This document shows, one piece after another, positions 53,690 to 62,839 of a stretch of DNA of 64,000 nucleotides. The stretch is from Actinosynnema sp040640215 (GTDB lineage Bacteria; Actinomycetota; Actinomycetes; Mycobacteriales; Pseudonocardiaceae): the NCBI RefSeq assembly GCF_040640215.1, contig NZ_JBFABG010000019.1:34543-98542 (forward strand), given 5' to 3'. The translations under genes were made by a program, and so were the position numbers. Numbering within the stretch: position 1 is the first letter of the stretch; each line of letters starts with the position of its first letter. Under the pieces are notes generated by a model. That model saw only the letters and a list, made by a program, of their open reading frames with translations. It ran no database searches and was not told the origin of the DNA.

Positions 53690-54830
53690 CTGCGCGATCG
53701 CGGACCACCTCGACCGGCACGACGCACCGATCGACTACGAACCCTGGTCGGCGGCGATCTGCTGCCCGCACGGGTATGGAAGGACATCTGCCGGTCGATT
53801 GCCTACCGTCCGGGGAACCTCGACGCCACCGAGCGGCGCATGCGCCGCTACCACCACCACAGGCTCACCGGCGACGACCCCAGGCAGGCATCGGCCCCGA
53901 CGCTGACCACGAAACAGGCCACGGCCCACGACATCGCAGCGGTCTCCTTCAGACTGACCAGGCCACTCGCCGACGCCCTGGACGACTACGCCACCCGATA
54001 CCTCCACGACAAGGGAATCGACGAACCCCTGGTCTGGGAGCCGTCCGCCGACTGCGCCGACGGCCTGGAACTGCCAGGTCGTGACCTGGCGGGCGTCGAC
54101 ATCGCGGCAGCACACACGATGATCCGGGCACACGCCACCGGTGAACGTCGCCTCGACGCTGGGCATCTCGCTGGAACACCTGCGCTTCGCGTTCTGCCGG
54201 CATCCCCTGGAGGCTCTGCCGGAACCACCGGACCGCCCGACGCGACATGTGGATCAGCGCAAACCGATACGCCGGATCGCCGCCGAGACCGGCCACTCCG
54301 TGGTCACCGTGACCGCGTCCCTACGCACACACGGACTCACCCAATTCCGGGTCGACCGCACACCCGACGTCGACAAGCACTGGCTCCGGACCCAGTACCT
54401 GACCCGGAAACGCAGCCTCGAAGACATCGCCCGGGAACTCGGCATCCGCGCCTACCAGGTTGGCCGTCGCGCGCAGCAGTACGGCACACCGCTGCGTGCT
54501 CCCCAAGCCCGCGACACGACCGACCGGCACACCTACCCGGCGATCCTCGGCCCCGCTGCTCGAAGCCACGGCGGCCGGCGACGACTTCTCCGCTTCCGGG
54601 AGACGATGAAGCACCGCACGATTGCCGAGGCAGCCACTGTACTCGGCCTCGCCCGACAGGACCTCTACCCCCAGATCTCCCGCATCGAACGCGAACTCGG
54701 CTAGCGACTCTGCATCCGGCCACGCGCTGCGGGCCAACGGCTGGAACCGACTCCGTACGGGCGACTGGTCCTCGACGCCATCGATTCCCTTTGCGACCAC
54801 GGTGAACCGTCGGGCGACTGACCCGACCCG
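53690..54830 (+). pseudogene. TniQ-type transposon helper/HTH protein, frameshifted
   Basis: Pieces in different + frames give DRLRTLVGGDLLPARVWKD, RRMRRYHHHRLTGDDP, LADALDDYATRYLHDKGIDE, then after a shift near 54135 STLGISLEHLRFAFCRHPLE, AETGHSVVTVTASLRTHGL, RSLEDIARELGIRAYQVGRR and KHRTIAEAATVLGLARQDLY, and after 54704 RLEPTPYGRLVLDAI. Repeated helix-turn-helix units and a LysR-like end are characteristic of the actinobacterial TniQ-like protein carried by Tn7-like elements. It is broken at two or more places. Confidence 0.55.
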
Positions 54831-54834
54831 CGTG

Positions 54835-55104
54835 GGGATGGGTCCACTTCTTCGCGACCAGGCACCGGTGTCCTCGCAGGAGGGTGCCCGGTGTCACTAA
54901 ACGGTGCTCGCGCAGCATCCGGGGGAGTCGGCGCACCAACGCGGCGAGCACAGCTCGATGGACCCGCTCCAGCAACCAGCCGACGACCCGGACGAAGACC
55001 AGGTACGGCAGTCGTAGCGCCACGCCTCACGATCATGCTCTTACAGCCCATGGTGCGCGATCGCCGCAGTTCGGCACCTCAATGCAGAGTTCTGGCACCC
55101 CACA
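54835..55104 (-). mobile_element. 5'-end fragment of an integrase-core IS with internal deletion
   Basis: The fragment holds RRLPRMLREHRLVTPGTLLR and VFVRVVGWLLERV of the transposase N terminus and ends at the terminal repeat CAGAGTTCTGGCACCCCACA (55085-55104). A segment present in the 4.9-kb copy is missing; the join is at AACCAGCCG, as in the 55.7-kb copy. Confidence 0.7.
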
Positions 55105-55113
55105 GGGCCGGTG

Positions 55114-55542
55114 TCAGAACCAATCGTTGCCCCGTTCGGCGGCCTGGGTGTCGGTCTCGGCCGTCGCACGGTGGGTCAGCACGGCCACCGCCTCTTCCAG
55201 GCCGCGCTGGACGTCCGGTCCGCCCGCGCGCTCGGTGTGCAGGGTGATGGCGATCTCGCTCCGCCCTGCGCCGTGGTCGGACACGGTCAGCTCGCCGTGG
55301 TAGTCGTCCTCACCAGGGGTGCCCCAGGACAAGGTGTGCCGATCGCGGTCCACGCGCAGCCACCCCTCGGTCGTGATGTGCTTGCCGCCCACGTCCGCCT
55401 CGACGTGCACCCGGTCTCCGCCCACCGGCTCGACCTCGGTCAACTTCGGCATGTACTGGGGCAGGGTGCGGGGGTCTGCGAGGAAGTCGAACAGCCGGCC
55501 CGAGGGTAGGTCCACCTCGACTTGGTGCGTGTAGCTGGCCAC
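55114..55542 (-). CDS. SRPBCC-family protein
   Basis: The 142-residue protein has the START/Bet v1-like SRPBCC pattern: VEVDLPSGRLFDFLADPRTL, PQYMPKLTEVEPVGG and ERGNDWF at the end. This fold binds hydrophobic ligands in a deep pocket; many small actinobacterial members lack known function. The GTG at 55542 is chosen because AAGGGAG lies just upstream; the open frame extends to 55665 through sequence without similarity. It is sandwiched between two IS copies (stop 10 bases from one). Confidence 0.8.
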   Translation of the reverse strand: MASYTHQVEVDLPSGRLFDFLADPRTLPQYMPKLTEVEPVGGDRVHVEADVGGKHITTEGWLRVDRDRHTLSWGTPGEDDYHGELTVSDHGAGRSEIAITLHTERAGGPDVQRGLEEAVAVLTHRATAETDTQAAERGNDWF

Positions 55543-55669
55543 GAGTCCGCTCCCTTGACGTTCGGTGCTGTGGAACCGTCGGGTACCCGGACACTTGGGC
55601 TCCACACGCCACCATCGGGTCAGCCGGGGGTGCCAACGTTCACCCGGGTGTGTTGGACCACCCATACCC

Positions 55670-56624
55670 TGTGGGGTGTCAAAAGTCGGCCGCGTGGTTT
55701 GACCTGCGGTTGGGTTATTGCGGGTTCATATTCGTTGATCAGGCCGCCGAGGACTGGTCGACGGAGTGTCGACGTGTAGTCCGGCTTTGCGGTCGAGCAT
55801 TGTCCGCAGGTGGTGTTGGTTGAGGATGGGCAGTCGGTTGGTGGTTTCGCGTCTGATGGTGCCGACGGACCGTTCGGCGTGGGCGTTGGCTTGTGGACAC
55901 GGTGGAGGATCTTGACGACCTGGATGTCGGCGTCGGTGAGGACGGTGTCGAACGGGGTGGTGGACTGGCCGGTCCGGTCGCGGATGAGGAGTGGGAAGTC
56001 GTCTGCCCGGTTGCCGAGGCCCATGAGTGGGTTGCGGGCTTGTCGGGTGGTCCACGGGCCGTTCGGATTCGTGGTGCCGGGGATGTGGACGTAGCGGGTG
56101 GCGATCTCCAGCACGAAGAACACGTAGACGTGTTTGAGGGTGACCGCGCAGTCGACGTGGAAGAAGTCGCAGGCCGACATGCTCGCGGCCCGGTCGCGGA
56201 GAAACCGCCGCCAGGAGGTGTCGGTGTGGCGCTGCGGAACGGGCGGTACCCGCAGGTGCCTGGGCACGCGGCGAACCGTTGCAGCGGCTGCCCGGTGGCC
56301 GAGCTTGAGCAGTTCGCCGTGGATCCGGCGGTGGCCCCACTCGGTGTTCTTTCGGGCCATCCGCGCGATCAACGCCGCGATGGTGTCGTCGACCGGCGGT
56401 CGGCCGGTGTGGTTGGGGTGGGTCCACTTCTTCGCGACCAGGTGCCGGTACCATCTCAGGAGGGTTCCTGGTATCACCAACCGGTGTTCCCGCAACCAGC
56501 CGACGACCCGGACGACGACCAGGCACGGCAGTCGTGGCACCACGCCTCACGATCATGCTCCTACAGCTCGTAATGCGCGATCACCGAAGCTCAGCGCCTC
56601 AGATCAGAGTTCTGGAACCCCGCA
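55670..56624 (-). mobile_element. Integrase-core IS element, copy B (deleted, frameshifted)
   Basis: Ends TGTGGGGTGTCAAAAGTCGG (55670-55689) and the complement of TGCGGGGTTCCAGAACTCTG (56605-56624). The minus-strand transposase lacks ~60 residues of the N terminus (VRVVGW joins directly to LREHRLVIPGTLLRWYRHL) but keeps TEWGHRRIHGELLKLGHR, FFHVDCAVTLKHVYVFFVLE, ADDFPLLIRDRTGQ; a frameshift near 55880 separates the final VGTIRRETTNRLPILNQHHL. It is the same family as the 4.9-kb copy. Confidence 0.85.
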
Positions 56625-56639
56625 GGCTGGTCGGCCGGT

Positions 56640-56775
56640 CTCGTTCGATTCCACGCGCCACAGGCGGCGCGACACCGTCGAACGCCGCTTCCGGAAGATC
56701 AAGGCATGGCGTGCCCGGCCACCCGCCACGACAAGGCACCGGAAAGCCACGAGGCCGGGCCGCGCCGGTGCTGCT
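56640..56775 (+). pseudogene. IS5-type transposase C-terminal scrap
   Basis: The + strand reads FDSTRHRRRDTVERRFRKIK followed by AWRA, then in a shifted frame ATRHDKAPESH, matching the end of IS5-family transposases (consensus FD...YRRRN.VER.F..LK). No other part is present. Confidence 0.5.
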
Positions 56776-56784
56776 CGTCACGAC

Positions 56785-57519
56785 TCAGAACTGGACACCT
56801 GCCCACAGCGGATCGTGGTCGGAGTGCGTGGCGTGAGTGGCGTCTGCCCGGTCCAGGTGCACGGCAGGCGGCACGAACAGCAGGTCGATCTTGCCCTGGT
56901 CGTGCGTGGACTCGCCGGACCGGCACGGGATCCACGCGACCCAGACCCGGAAGCCGCGCTTCACCTCGTTGCCGCAAGGGCTGTCGGCCTCTTTGAACTC
57001 GCCGTGCGCCCCGTACTCGTAATTCGGGTGGTAGAAGTTGTCCGCCACGGCCGACAACGGGTCGTCGTTGAAGTCGCCGCCGAGGAAGCGGGTGTCCCCG
57101 GCGTAGTCTGCCAGGATTCCCTTGACCTTGGCGGCTTCCTGACGTCGCACGCGAAGCGGCTCGTCGTCGTTGCCGACCGTCAGGTACGTGCTGCACACGA
57201 CGATCCTGCGGCTTTCCGAGCGGACGCACAGCACCTCGCGCTTCTCGTAGCCGTCGGGCGAGCCCAGGTCGTGAGGCACGGCTCGGGACACGTCGAAACC
57301 GAGGTCGTCGCGGACGAGCACGGCGTTGCCGAAGTCCGACGGGTGCTTGCACCGCGCCGTGGTCCCGTCCCCTCCGCGCACGGGGTGGAACGCGACGCTG
57401 TAGCCGGGCAGCCGGTTCTCCAGCCGGTCGTTCCAGTCCCGGCAGGCTTCCTGGATCGTGACGAACGCCGGGCGGCGGTCCTCGACGCTGCGCACGAGCG
57501 CGTCGGGGGCCTCGTCGCC
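56785..57519 (-). CDS. Endonuclease/exonuclease/phosphatase family protein, 5' truncated
   Basis: About 236-244 residues of an EEP-fold (DNase I-like) hydrolase remain: the metal Glu in FVTIQEACRDWNDRL, GNAVLVRDDLGFDVS, RFLGGDFNDDPL with catalytic Asp/Asn, HDQGKIDLLFVP and the terminal SDHDPLWAGVQF with the catalytic His. Residues before LVRSVEDRRPA, normally including a signal peptide and a TYNV motif, are missing; the frame is closed by a stop at 57520 and the only start is GTG 57495. It probably lost its 5' end when IS sequence landed upstream. Activity is doubtful without the first beta-strand. Confidence 0.75.
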   Translation of the reverse strand, partial: GDEAPDALVRSVEDRRPAFVTIQEACRDWNDRLENRLPGYSVAFHPVRGGDGTTARCKHPSDFGNAVLVRDDLGFDVSRAVPHDLGSPDGYEKREVLCVRSESRRIVVCSTYLTVGNDDEPLRVRRQEAAKVKGILADYAGDTRFLGGDFNDDPLSAVADNFYHPNYEYGAHGEFKEADSPCGNEVKRGFRVWVAWIPCRSGESTHDQGKIDLLFVPPAVHLDRADATHATHSDHDPLWAGVQF

Positions 57520-57594
57520 CTATCCGCAGCCCACTGACGTCGAGCCCCGCTCGGCACCCGCGGCACCTGCTTCCTCGGCCATCCCATCTAACAC

Positions 57595-58565
57595 CTCCGC
57601 CATCGAAGTGTTGCGACGACCAGTTGAACTCGCCCTGGACACCGTGGTCGGAGTGGATCACCGTGTCCGCCGCGGCCTCGCGGTTGTGCAGCGCCATGCC
57701 GAGCGCGTTGGTCACCAAAGCGGCGTCCTGGCGGCTGTCGATCGACCAGCCGATTACCCTGCGGGAGAAGGCGTCCAACACCACCGCGCAGTAGACCTTG
57801 CCCTCACGAGTGCGGTGCTCGGTGATGTCGGTGATCCACAGCCGGTTCGGCGCGGTGCGGACGAAACCACGGTCGACCAGGTCGGTCGCGGTGGCGGTAT
57901 CCGGTCGGGCCGTCGATGTGTGCGGCCCGGAAGTCCTGTGATCCCGGCACGTTTCATGAGCATCTCGACCACGCCGTGGCTCACCGTGATGCCACGGCCC
58001 AGCATCAGTTCGGCGCGCACCCGCCGGGAGCCGCAGACCCCGTTGGAGGCGGTGTGGACCTGCCTGCCGGGGCCAGTGAGCCAGGCGTGTCGCACCGAAC
58101 GGGCCGACGGGGCCCGACCGCGCCAGGCGTGCAGCCCGGATTCAGATACCCCAGGATCCGGCAGGCGGTCTGGACCGAGAGCCTGTCCTGGGCCATCGCC
58201 GCGATCGCGGCGAATCGGGCTTTGGGCGCACCGCCTCCTTGAGCCGTTCGGTGGCACGCTGGTGGATCGCCAGTTCGGTCTCCAGTTCGGCGATCCGACG
58301 TCGGGCCGAGGCCAGTTCAGCCTTTTCCACCGAGGTCAGGCCCGGTTCCTGTCCGGCGTCGACGAGCGACTGGCGACGCCAGGCGCAGATCGTCTGGTCG
58401 CCGATCTGTAGGTCGAGTGCGACCTGGGCGACGGTACGGCCGGCTTTGAACAGGTCGAGGACCTTGCTGCGGAACTCCGGCGGGTAACTCCTGGGCATGC
58501 TGACCCCTCCGGGGGATGATCAGCCTGAAGTCCAGCAACCCGACTCCGCAAAACCCAGAGCACAT
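57595..58565 (-). mobile_element. IS3-family element (OrfA and broken OrfB)
   Basis: OrfA (from 58498) starts MPRSYPPEFRSKVLDLFKAG and has a helix-turn-helix plus a leucine-rich coil SARRRIAELETELAIHQRAT. OrfB pieces follow in other frames: AQDRLSVQTACRILG, SRRVRAELMLGRGITVSHGV, and the DDE part MVLDAFSRRVIGWSIDSRQD up to VIHSDHGVQ near 57630, after which foreign sequence begins. The catalytic Glu region is lost. The left terminus near 58565 reads TGTGCTCTGGGTTTTGCGG on the minus strand. A possible IS30-type start (PRKQVPRVPSGARRQWA) adjoins at 57530-57590. Confidence 0.75.
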
Positions 58566-58593
58566 CACTTCCTGGTGTGCCCACTCAGATCGG

Positions 58594-59175
58594 TCATCGG
58601 CGCACCCGATAGCACAGGTGAAGCACCCGGTTGCCCTGAATCACTACGTCAGGATCCTCCAGCAGGTGCTGCGCGTGAACCGAGCCGAAGTAGCGCTTGC
58701 CGGACCCGAACACGACGGGTACGACGTCCATGCGCACCTCGTCGATCAGGCCCGCGGCAAGCACCTGGCCCCCGACGTCGCCGGCGGCCACCTCGACCAC
58801 GCGGTCACCCGCAAGTTCCTGCGCCTTGGCCATGGCTGCCTCGATGCCGTCGACGAAGTGAAACGGTGCCTCGGGGTCCCAGCCCTCGGGCACCGGCCGG
58901 TGCGTCACGACGACCACGTGGTCGATCCCGCCCGGAGGCTTCCCGTCCCAGCCGTCCGTCATGTCGAAGACGTGGCGGCCGACGATTGTCACCCCGATCT
59001 GGTCCCAGTACGGCCGGGTGTAGTCGTAGGACGTCTGCGACACCGTCACCTCGCCGCTCTCGTCCAACGGCACGTCACCGCTGAACAACCAGTCGAACAG
59101 CGGTCCGGGCTGGTCGTCCTCGTCCGCGACGAAGCCGTCCACCGACACCGAGCTGTACATGACCACCTTGCCCAC
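58594..59175 (-). CDS. Dihydrofolate reductase/RibD C-terminal-like reductase
   Basis: The 193-residue protein starts GTG 59175 (GKVVMYSSVSVDGFVADEDD) behind GAGGAGAG. It shows the RibD-C/DHFR-like fold of small actinobacterial NADPH reductases: SVSVDGFVA, VGRHVFDMTDGW and EVAAGDVGGQVLAAGLIDEV, GSGKRYFG. Members reduce pteridine- or pyrimidine-like compounds, but most are uncharacterised. It lies 64 bases downstream of the AraC gene on the same strand. Confidence 0.87.
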   Translation of the reverse strand: MGKVVMYSSVSVDGFVADEDDQPGPLFDWLFSGDVPLDESGEVTVSQTSYDYTRPYWDQIGVTIVGRHVFDMTDGWDGKPPGGIDHVVVVTHRPVPEGWDPEAPFHFVDGIEAAMAKAQELAGDRVVEVAAGDVGGQVLAAGLIDEVRMDVVPVVFGSGKRYFGSVHAQHLLEDPDVVIQGNRVLHLCYRVRR

Positions 59176-59239
59176 AGGGCTCTCCTCTGCTTCGGGTGTC
59201 CCAAATTAGCGTGTCGTGAGCTGTCGCTCTTGTAAGAAA

Positions 59240-60079
59240 TCAATCGGCCGGCAGCGGCCAGCCGTCCAGCGCGTGGCCGGGATGTTCGCGCAGGAACCGC
59301 CGCCGGACTTCGACGTACCGGGTCGGCGTGAGCCCGGTGAACGCCCGGAACTCGTGGCCGAAGTGGGCCTGGTCGAAGTAGCCTGCGCCACCGGCGAGGT
59401 CGCCCCAGTCGATCGGTCCGGCGGGATTGATCGCGAAAACGGTGACGGCGAAGCGGAAGGTGCGGGCCAGCCGCTTCGGCGTGACGCCGATGAGTTCCTT
59501 GAACCGCTGTGCCAGGTGAGTGCTGCTGACACCCGCCGTCACGCTCAGGTCGCCGATCGCCACCGCCCCGCTGGTCGCCGCGATGACGCTGCTCGTATGG
59601 CGGACCAGCCCCAGGCCGGCAGTTTCGCACAGCCGTCGCATCAGTTCCTCCTCAAGCAGCGTCAGCATTTCCTGCGGTCCGTCCGCAGTGGCCAGCCGGT
59701 CTCGCAGCTCAGCAATGGCGGGCCGGCCCCAAACCTGCTCCACCGTCACTGGCCGGTCACGCAGCTCGGCAGCGGGCATCGGCAGGAACGGTGCCAGCCC
59801 CCACGGCTTGAAGTGCACGCCGACGGACCGGGTCCGGAGTGGGTAGCCGAACTCCAACGCGCGGGTGGGCACGGTGACCACGCAGCCGTCGGCGTACTCG
59901 GCCGTCTCGATGTCGGTGCCGGCGCGGATGCGGAACGGTGCCCCGAGATTGACGATGAGCAACGCCGCCGGCATCGGCGGCAGCGTCAACCGGGCGTACG
60001 GCGGCGCACCCTCCAGGTAGTAGAGGTCGTCGATCAGCTCGTCCAGCGGGGGCCGCGGCACTCTGGACACGTACTCCAC
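59240..60079 (-). CDS. AraC-family transcriptional regulator
   Basis: The 279-residue protein has an N-terminal DUF6597-like/cupin sensor region (LPPMPAALLIVNLGAPFRIR, VGVHFKPWGLAPFL) and a C-terminal AraC double helix-turn-helix: LSVTAGVSSTHLAQRFKELI and then GYFDQAHFGHEFRAFTGLTP. GTG 60079 (EYVSRVPRPPLDEL) is taken as the start. Typical members control a neighbouring redox or transport gene, so the DHFR-like gene immediately downstream is the probable target or operon partner. Confidence 0.87.
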   Translation of the reverse strand: MEYVSRVPRPPLDELIDDLYYLEGAPPYARLTLPPMPAALLIVNLGAPFRIRAGTDIETAEYADGCVVTVPTRALEFGYPLRTRSVGVHFKPWGLAPFLPMPAAELRDRPVTVEQVWGRPAIAELRDRLATADGPQEMLTLLEEELMRRLCETAGLGLVRHTSSVIAATSGAVAIGDLSVTAGVSSTHLAQRFKELIGVTPKRLARTFRFAVTVFAINPAGPIDWGDLAGGAGYFDQAHFGHEFRAFTGLTPTRYVEVRRRFLREHPGHALDGWPLPAD

Positions 60080-60170
60080 GCGAACAGCATCGCCGACGCC
60101 CCGACGGAACCGCGCGCCGGGATCTTCCAGCCGCGCTTCCGCCAGCACCGAGCCGGTGCCTGGTGCCGTG

Positions 60171-60790
60171 TTAGGGGAACCCCAGGGCGTGGAGCCGTGT
60201 ACCGAGCACGGTGTCGAGGTGGAGGGAGTCGGCCGCGATGATGCCGTGGGCCTGGGTGGTGGGGAATTCTCGCCAGGTCGGGCCATCATGGCGGGGTGCC
60301 GGGTCGAGGCTTGCGTCGTGCAGGATCTGCCGGACCGTCGAGGCGGCGATGCGGTGGCCGAGGCGGGCCGGTTCGCCCTGGATCCGCCGATGACCCCACC
60401 GCAGGTTCTCCCTGGCAAACCGCAGCACGAGCGACTTGACCGGCGCTCGGGTCGGTGGACGCTCGGTGCGTCGACGCGCGGAGTGGTCCTACTTGCGGGC
60501 CACGAGTGCGCGGTGCCAGGCGAGCAGGGTGCCCGGTGTGATCGGGAAACCTCCCGCTACCGGCGACGATCCACCAACCCGGACAGGGCGGCGAACCGGA
60601 ACCGGTCGGTGGGCTCGTAGCGGACCGGACCCGCGAGCTGTCGGCGCAGGACCGCGTTCTCGTGCCGAAGGACGAGAAGTTCGGCGTTCTTCACCGTCTC
60701 GCTGCGCAGCAGCACCGCCGGCACGGACAGCGGCTTCCTGGTCGCCTTGTACAGCAGGGACACGATTACCCGGACATGCTCTCTAGCGGC
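60171..60790 (-). pseudogene. Integrase-core transposase, broken fragment
   Basis: The minus strand holds the N terminus LLVLRHENAVLRRQLAGPVR and, in another frame, ITPGTLLAWHRALVARK-like sequence and RFARENLRWGHRRIQGEPARLGH (first 20: RFARENLRWGHRRIQGEPAR), ASTVRQILHDASLDPAPRHD and the first catalytic Asp in IIAADSLHLDTVLG. It ends in a stop before the second catalytic Asp. It belongs to a different subfamily from the 4.9/55.7-kb element. Confidence 0.65.
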
Positions 60791-61039
60791 GTTGGTACCG
60801 CTCTACCAGCGGCGATGACTTTCCGAGCGGCACAGGGCCGCGCTGGACTGCTATCCGCGCGGCTTCGCCGATTCGGCTCACGTACGCGTCCACCTCCGGT
60901 CGTTAGATGACCCGGGCACGACCTGTTTCGGCTGCCGCGTGGACGCGGCGGACAGCGTTGACGACTCGAAAGCGTTGTTATGCAGCGGAATGGGCTGATG
61001 TTGCCGGTGCCGGTGCCGGTGCCGGTGCCGGTGCCGGGG
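60791..61039. repeat. Intergenic stretch with GCCGGT microsatellite
   Basis: No supported gene. A GCCGGT repeat (four perfect copies, 61004-61027, plus GCCGGG) lies immediately downstream of the epimerase stop codon. Confidence 0.6.
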
Positions 61040-62089
61040 TCAGGTCAGGGCGTCGGCGCGGTTGTCGTCGTGGAGGCGGTCGCGGTGGAGGGCTGGGGTG
61101 GGGCCGGGGGTGGCTTCGGCCAGGCCAGCGAGTTGTTCCTCGGCGCACGTGGCGCTGGGGGTGCTTGGGGTCCAGTCCAGCTCGGTCCGGGCGCGGGTGG
61201 TGTCCACCAGAGGGGAGCGGGTGCCTACGTCGAACCAGCCGGGGGACATGCCGATCGCATGCAAGCGCCAGAGGAGGGCCACGGCTGCTCGCATCACCTG
61301 TCCGGGGATCGGCACGGCTCGTGCGCCTACTACTCGGGCGAGGTCGTCGGCCGTGAGGGTGTCTGCGGCCAGGTTGAAAGCGCCGGTCGCGCGGCGGTGG
61401 AGGATTCGGACGATGGCGTCGCCCACGTCATCGGCGTGCACCAGTTGCACGCGCAGCGCGGCCGGCAGTGGCAGGAGGGGAATCTTGCCGGCGCGGAGGA
61501 GCTTGATCAGCCACTCTGGCACCAGAGGGTCGAAGAACAGGGCCAGGAAACTGGCAGACGCGGACTTCTGCGCCACCAGCGTCGGGCGCACCACGGTGAC
61601 GGCGGTGTCCGGGTTCTCCTGGGCGAACCGGTCCACGGCGGCTTCGACCTCCGCCTTCCCCATACCGTAGACCGAGCCGGGGATGCCGGTGGTCGGCCAC
61701 GTCTCGGGCACCGGCTGGTCGTCGGCGGACTGGTAGGCGGCGATGGACGACGTGTGCACGACGTGCGGCACGCCCGCCCGCCGCGCCGCCTCCAGCACGG
61801 CCGCGGTGCCCTTGTAGTTGGTGCGGTGCAGGCGGTCACCCTGTCGGGTGGGTTGGAACATCCACGCCAGGTGCACCACGGCGTCCGCGCCGGCCACGGC
61901 CCGGTCGAGCACCTCGTGCGCGCCCTCGTCGGCCAGGTCGCACGCCTGCCACACCACCCCGTCGAACGCCCCGTCGCGCGGCGGGCGGCGGCACAGGGCC
62001 ACGACCCGGTGGTCCGGGCTGTCGGCGGCCAGGGCGCGCAGCACGCCCGTACCCACGTTGCCCGATGCCCCCGTGATCACGACTTTCAC
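61040..62089 (-). CDS. NAD-dependent epimerase/dehydratase family protein
   Basis: The 349-residue extended SDR starts GTG 62089 (KVVITGASGNVGTGVLRALA, with TGASGNVG as the NAD motif) behind GGGGAG. Other landmarks: DAVVHLAWMFQPTRQGDRLH, TSSIAAYQSADD, the Tyr-Lys pair in VYGMGKAEVEAAVDRF and VQLVHADDVGDAIVRIL. It fits the nucleoside-sugar epimerase-like family, but many members reduce or modify other small substrates. It follows the DUF1990 gene on the same strand with a 67-base gap, forming a likely two-gene operon. Confidence 0.85.
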   Translation of the reverse strand: MKVVITGASGNVGTGVLRALAADSPDHRVVALCRRPPRDGAFDGVVWQACDLADEGAHEVLDRAVAGADAVVHLAWMFQPTRQGDRLHRTNYKGTAAVLEAARRAGVPHVVHTSSIAAYQSADDQPVPETWPTTGIPGSVYGMGKAEVEAAVDRFAQENPDTAVTVVRPTLVAQKSASASFLALFFDPLVPEWLIKLLRAGKIPLLPLPAALRVQLVHADDVGDAIVRILHRRATGAFNLAADTLTADDLARVVGARAVPIPGQVMRAAVALLWRLHAIGMSPGWFDVGTRSPLVDTTRARTELDWTPSTPSATCAEEQLAGLAEATPGPTPALHRDRLHDDNRADALT

Positions 62090-62156
62090 GACATGCTCCC
62101 CATCCGCTCGACCGGGTCCGGTCGGCATGGGCTACCCGGGGCGTACCACCGCAACC

Positions 62157-62825
62157 TCAGCTCAGCGGATCGGGCACGCTGATCCCCCAACCGGTGGGTC
62201 GCTCCACCACGGTCGGCACCGCCACGACCGGGTCGGCGGCCAGCCGCCGCAGCCGTTGCCCCGCCCGCCGGTAGAACCGCAGCTGCACGCGCCGCCCGAA
62301 CAACCGCCAGCCCCACCGCATCCACCACGGCGCACGCGGGTGCAACTGCGAGTAGCTGCGCGCGACGAACTCCACCTCACCGGTGGAGTGGTACTTGACC
62401 AGCTCGTAGTCCACCCGCCCCCGCTCCAGGTGGCCCTCCAGCGTCTCGTACCCCCACCCCCACGCGGTCCGCTCGTCGGACGCCTCGTCCCGCACGTCGG
62501 TCACCCGCACGCCCATGAGGAACCGCAATCCGGGCAATCGCGCCTGTAGCAGCATGTCCCGCCCCAGCAGGTCCGTGCCGGGCTCGTGGAACGCGCGGAC
62601 GATCTCCGGCGGGCTGAACTCGTACCCGGCCACCAGGACCTTCGCCCGCCACCACAGCCCGCCCTCGACCGGCGGCCCGACGGCCTCCCGTCCCAGCCCG
62701 TGCCGGTGCTCGTCGAACGTCCACGCAGGCCGCCGCACCTCCGCAGGGTCGTAGTTCAGCCCCCGCCCGCGCAGCGCGCGCACCAGCGCCCCGACATCCA
62801 CCCGTCCCGACCAGACCACCCGCAC
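62157..62825 (-). CDS. DUF1990 family protein
   Basis: The 222-residue protein starts GTG 62825 (RVVWSGRVDVGALVRAL) behind GGGAGGAG. Landmarks of DUF1990 are LNYDPAEVRRP, the GYEFSPPEIVRAFHEP segment, the ERTAWGWGYETLEGHLERGR segment and RSYSQLHPRAPWWMRWG. The family is widespread in actinobacteria and has no established function; the fold prediction for it is lipid-binding-like in the literature as I recall, which I cannot verify here. It probably forms an operon with the epimerase downstream. Confidence 0.85.
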   Translation of the reverse strand: MRVVWSGRVDVGALVRALRGRGLNYDPAEVRRPAWTFDEHRHGLGREAVGPPVEGGLWWRAKVLVAGYEFSPPEIVRAFHEPGTDLLGRDMLLQARLPGLRFLMGVRVTDVRDEASDERTAWGWGYETLEGHLERGRVDYELVKYHSTGEVEFVARSYSQLHPRAPWWMRWGWRLFGRRVQLRFYRRAGQRLRRLAADPVVAVPTVVERPTGWGISVPDPLS

Positions 62826-62839
62826 GACGACTCCTCCCG

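Noticed and set aside
53645..53906. N-terminal extension of helD beyond 53594
   Set aside because: The open frame continues, but residues lack similarity to HelD and the dyad sits in this stretch, making it more likely a leader/promoter region.
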